From Gemmatimonadetes bacterium T265 (GTDB lineage Bacteria > Gemmatimonadota > Gemmatimonadetes > Gemmatimonadales > Gemmatimonadaceae), in NCBI GenBank assembly GCA_019973575.1, contig BPUI01000004.1:124001-188000 (forward strand): a DNA stretch of 64,000 nucleotides, in the 5' to 3' direction. The notes under the pieces are model-generated. The model saw only the letters and a program-made list of their open reading frames with translations, was not told the DNA's origin and ran no database searches. The translations under genes and the position numbers were made by a program. This document shows positions 63,137-64,000 of this stretch, piece after piece; the stretch's first letter is position 1, and each line of letters opens with the position of its first letter.

Positions 63137-63343
63137 ATGCCCGTCAGCGCACGCAACCAACTCGCGGGCCGCATCACGCGGCTCCGCACGGACGGCCTCA
63201 TGGCCGAGGTCACGCTCGAACTGGCCGGCGGCCAGTCCCTGGTCTCGGTCATTACCCGCGCGTCGGCGGAGGCCCTCGGGCTCGCCGAAGGGCAGACGGT
63301 CACGGCCGTGATCAAGTCCACCGAGGTGATGGTCGCCACCTGA
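63137..63343 (+). CDS. mop: Molybdopterin/molybdate-binding protein (Mop/TOBE domain)
   Basis: 68 residues forming one TOBE (Mop) domain: SARNQLAGRITRLRTDGLMAEVTLELAGGQSLVSVITRASAEALGLAEGQTVTAVIKSTEVMVAT. SARNQL, the ITxxS/AxxxLxL turn and KSTEVMV are diagnostic. Such molbindins store molybdate or tungstate as a hexamer in the cytoplasm. It lies 149 bases after the TonB receptor gene and near a ModE-like DNA-binding protein, which together split the two functions of normal ModE. The ATG at 63137 is the family start. Confidence 0.9.
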   Translation: MPVSARNQLAGRITRLRTDGLMAEVTLELAGGQSLVSVITRASAEALGLAEGQTVTAVIKSTEVMVAT

Positions 63344-63581
63344 TCCGCAGCTGACGGACCGGCGTCTGACGAGCCGCCCGGCCGCCTACCCCGCGCCGGG
63401 CCGGCTCGTCTCGGGCGCGGCCGGGGGTGCCGCAGCGGGTGCGGTGTGCCGGATTGTGAGCGCCTGCACGCGACGGCCCCCGCGCGCCGGGCGCTCGTCG
63501 GTCGGCACCACGAGCCGGAGCGGGCCCTCTGCGGGCCCGAGCGGCTGCCTGTCCCGCTGGTCGGCGATCTGTTCGGAGTGT

Positions 63582-63980
63582 TTACGAGACGCCGCCCTCG
63601 CAAGCCGAGCGAAGTTCTGCGACGGGTTGTGCGACGCGTCGAGACGACGGCGCGCAGGTTAGACGCTCGACCGACGAGTCCAGGTCCGACGCGTCGGCCG
63701 CGTCGCGCACGGGCACGCCTATTTGGCGGAAGAATGGCTCGAGCCCGCTGGCGCCGTCCGACAGCAGCATTCCGAGCAGCCAGCCCGCGGTGTCGCCCTA
63801 ACGCTCGCACCAGTGACGAACGTGCGACTCGACGGTCGCGCCATGTGACGGCGCCATCTCAAGCCGCGGGCCGATGCTCGAGAGCAGTTTCCCGAGGGCA
63901 GTGCGTACAGATGCTTCTGCTTCCCCCAAGCCGCCGAGATCGCTCGTGTCGGCAGCCAGGCGCATCCGGTTACGCGACAC
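63582..63980 (-). pseudogene. Possible degraded reverse-strand gene
   Basis: From the GTG at 63980: RMRLAADTSDLGGLGEAEASVRTALGKLLSSIGPRLEMAPSHGATVESHVRHWCER, then TAG, then, in the same frame, GDTAGWLLGMLLSDGASGLEPFFRQIGVPVRDAADASDLDSSVERL. Both parts have ordinary protein-like composition, unlike the neighbouring frames. Either a stop mutation has split a small gene or these are two pieces of a decayed one. No family is recognised. The rest of 63344-64000 shows nothing. Confidence 0.3.
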
Positions 63981-64000
63981 GCCTATAGCTCACCTGAGTC

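Overview
The window is very GC-rich DNA (clearly above 70 %) from a Gram-negative, envelope-rich bacterium. An Oar-type TonB-dependent receptor with an N-terminal carboxypeptidase-regulatory domain, PEP-CTERM proteins, many lipoproteins, a DsbA/DsbD pair, an LVIVD-repeat protein and a TTHB210-like protein, together with the near absence of TTA codons outside one recurring DNA word, suggest a member of the Gemmatimonadota (Gemmatirosa/Gemmatimonas-like). This is an inference; no rRNA, tRNA, replication or partition gene is visible, so chromosome or plasmid cannot be decided.

Layout. 1-4.7 kb: end of a secreted amidohydrolase, an autoregulated ArsR / SRPBCC / DUF1569 operon, and a divergent TetR / Tet(X)-like flavin monooxygenase pair with two operators. 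4.8-15.8 kb: a second TetR, small membrane and VOC genes, an ABM-domain protein, a beta-propeller protein, a PEP-CTERM protein, two lipoproteins and a DsbA-DsbD operon for periplasmic thiol chemistry. 15.9-23.5 kb: a graveyard of nested insertion sequences (an intact ISL3 element, an ISL3 remnant split by an IS3 element with a 3-bp target duplication, two more IS3 elements and a serine recombinase that lost its catalytic N-terminus). 23.6-41.1 kb: cupin and TTHB210-like genes, a large SARP-like ATPase regulator broken by a single-base insertion and a 14-bp tandem duplication, a duplicated small-membrane-protein segment, a secreted HEVVH protein, a TetR with a divergent membrane gene, a DUF305/LVIVD operon and a VOC/DUF1801 operon. 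41.4-42.7 kb: an identical second copy of the IS3 element. 43-48.3 kb: RibD/DHFR-like reductase, bestrophin-like protein, PEP-CTERM protein and two tandem paralogous small proteins. 48.4-49.7 kb: an IS30 element. 49.8-53.3 kb: a lipoprotein, then a candidate redox operon of two small His-bearing membrane proteins and two exported Rieske proteins. 53.6-57.4 kb: a TIR/deoxyribosyltransferase-like protein, an IS110 element inside an IS3 remnant and a frameshifted VOC gene. 58-63.3 kb: a secreted protein whose stop codon lies in a 10-bp tandem repeat, then a ModE-like regulator, the TonB-dependent receptor and a Mop/TOBE protein that may form a molybdate-linked unit.

Three signals run across the window. 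The heptamer GTTAGGC (or its complement) occurs 30 times, at stop codons, between genes and inside genes as a rare Leu-TTA/Gly pair. A degenerate intergenic repeat with the core CGTTCGCGAGA recurs. Short tandem duplications (13 and 14 bp) and single-base indels have broken several genes in ways that can be undone on paper: removing the extra bases restores open frames exactly.
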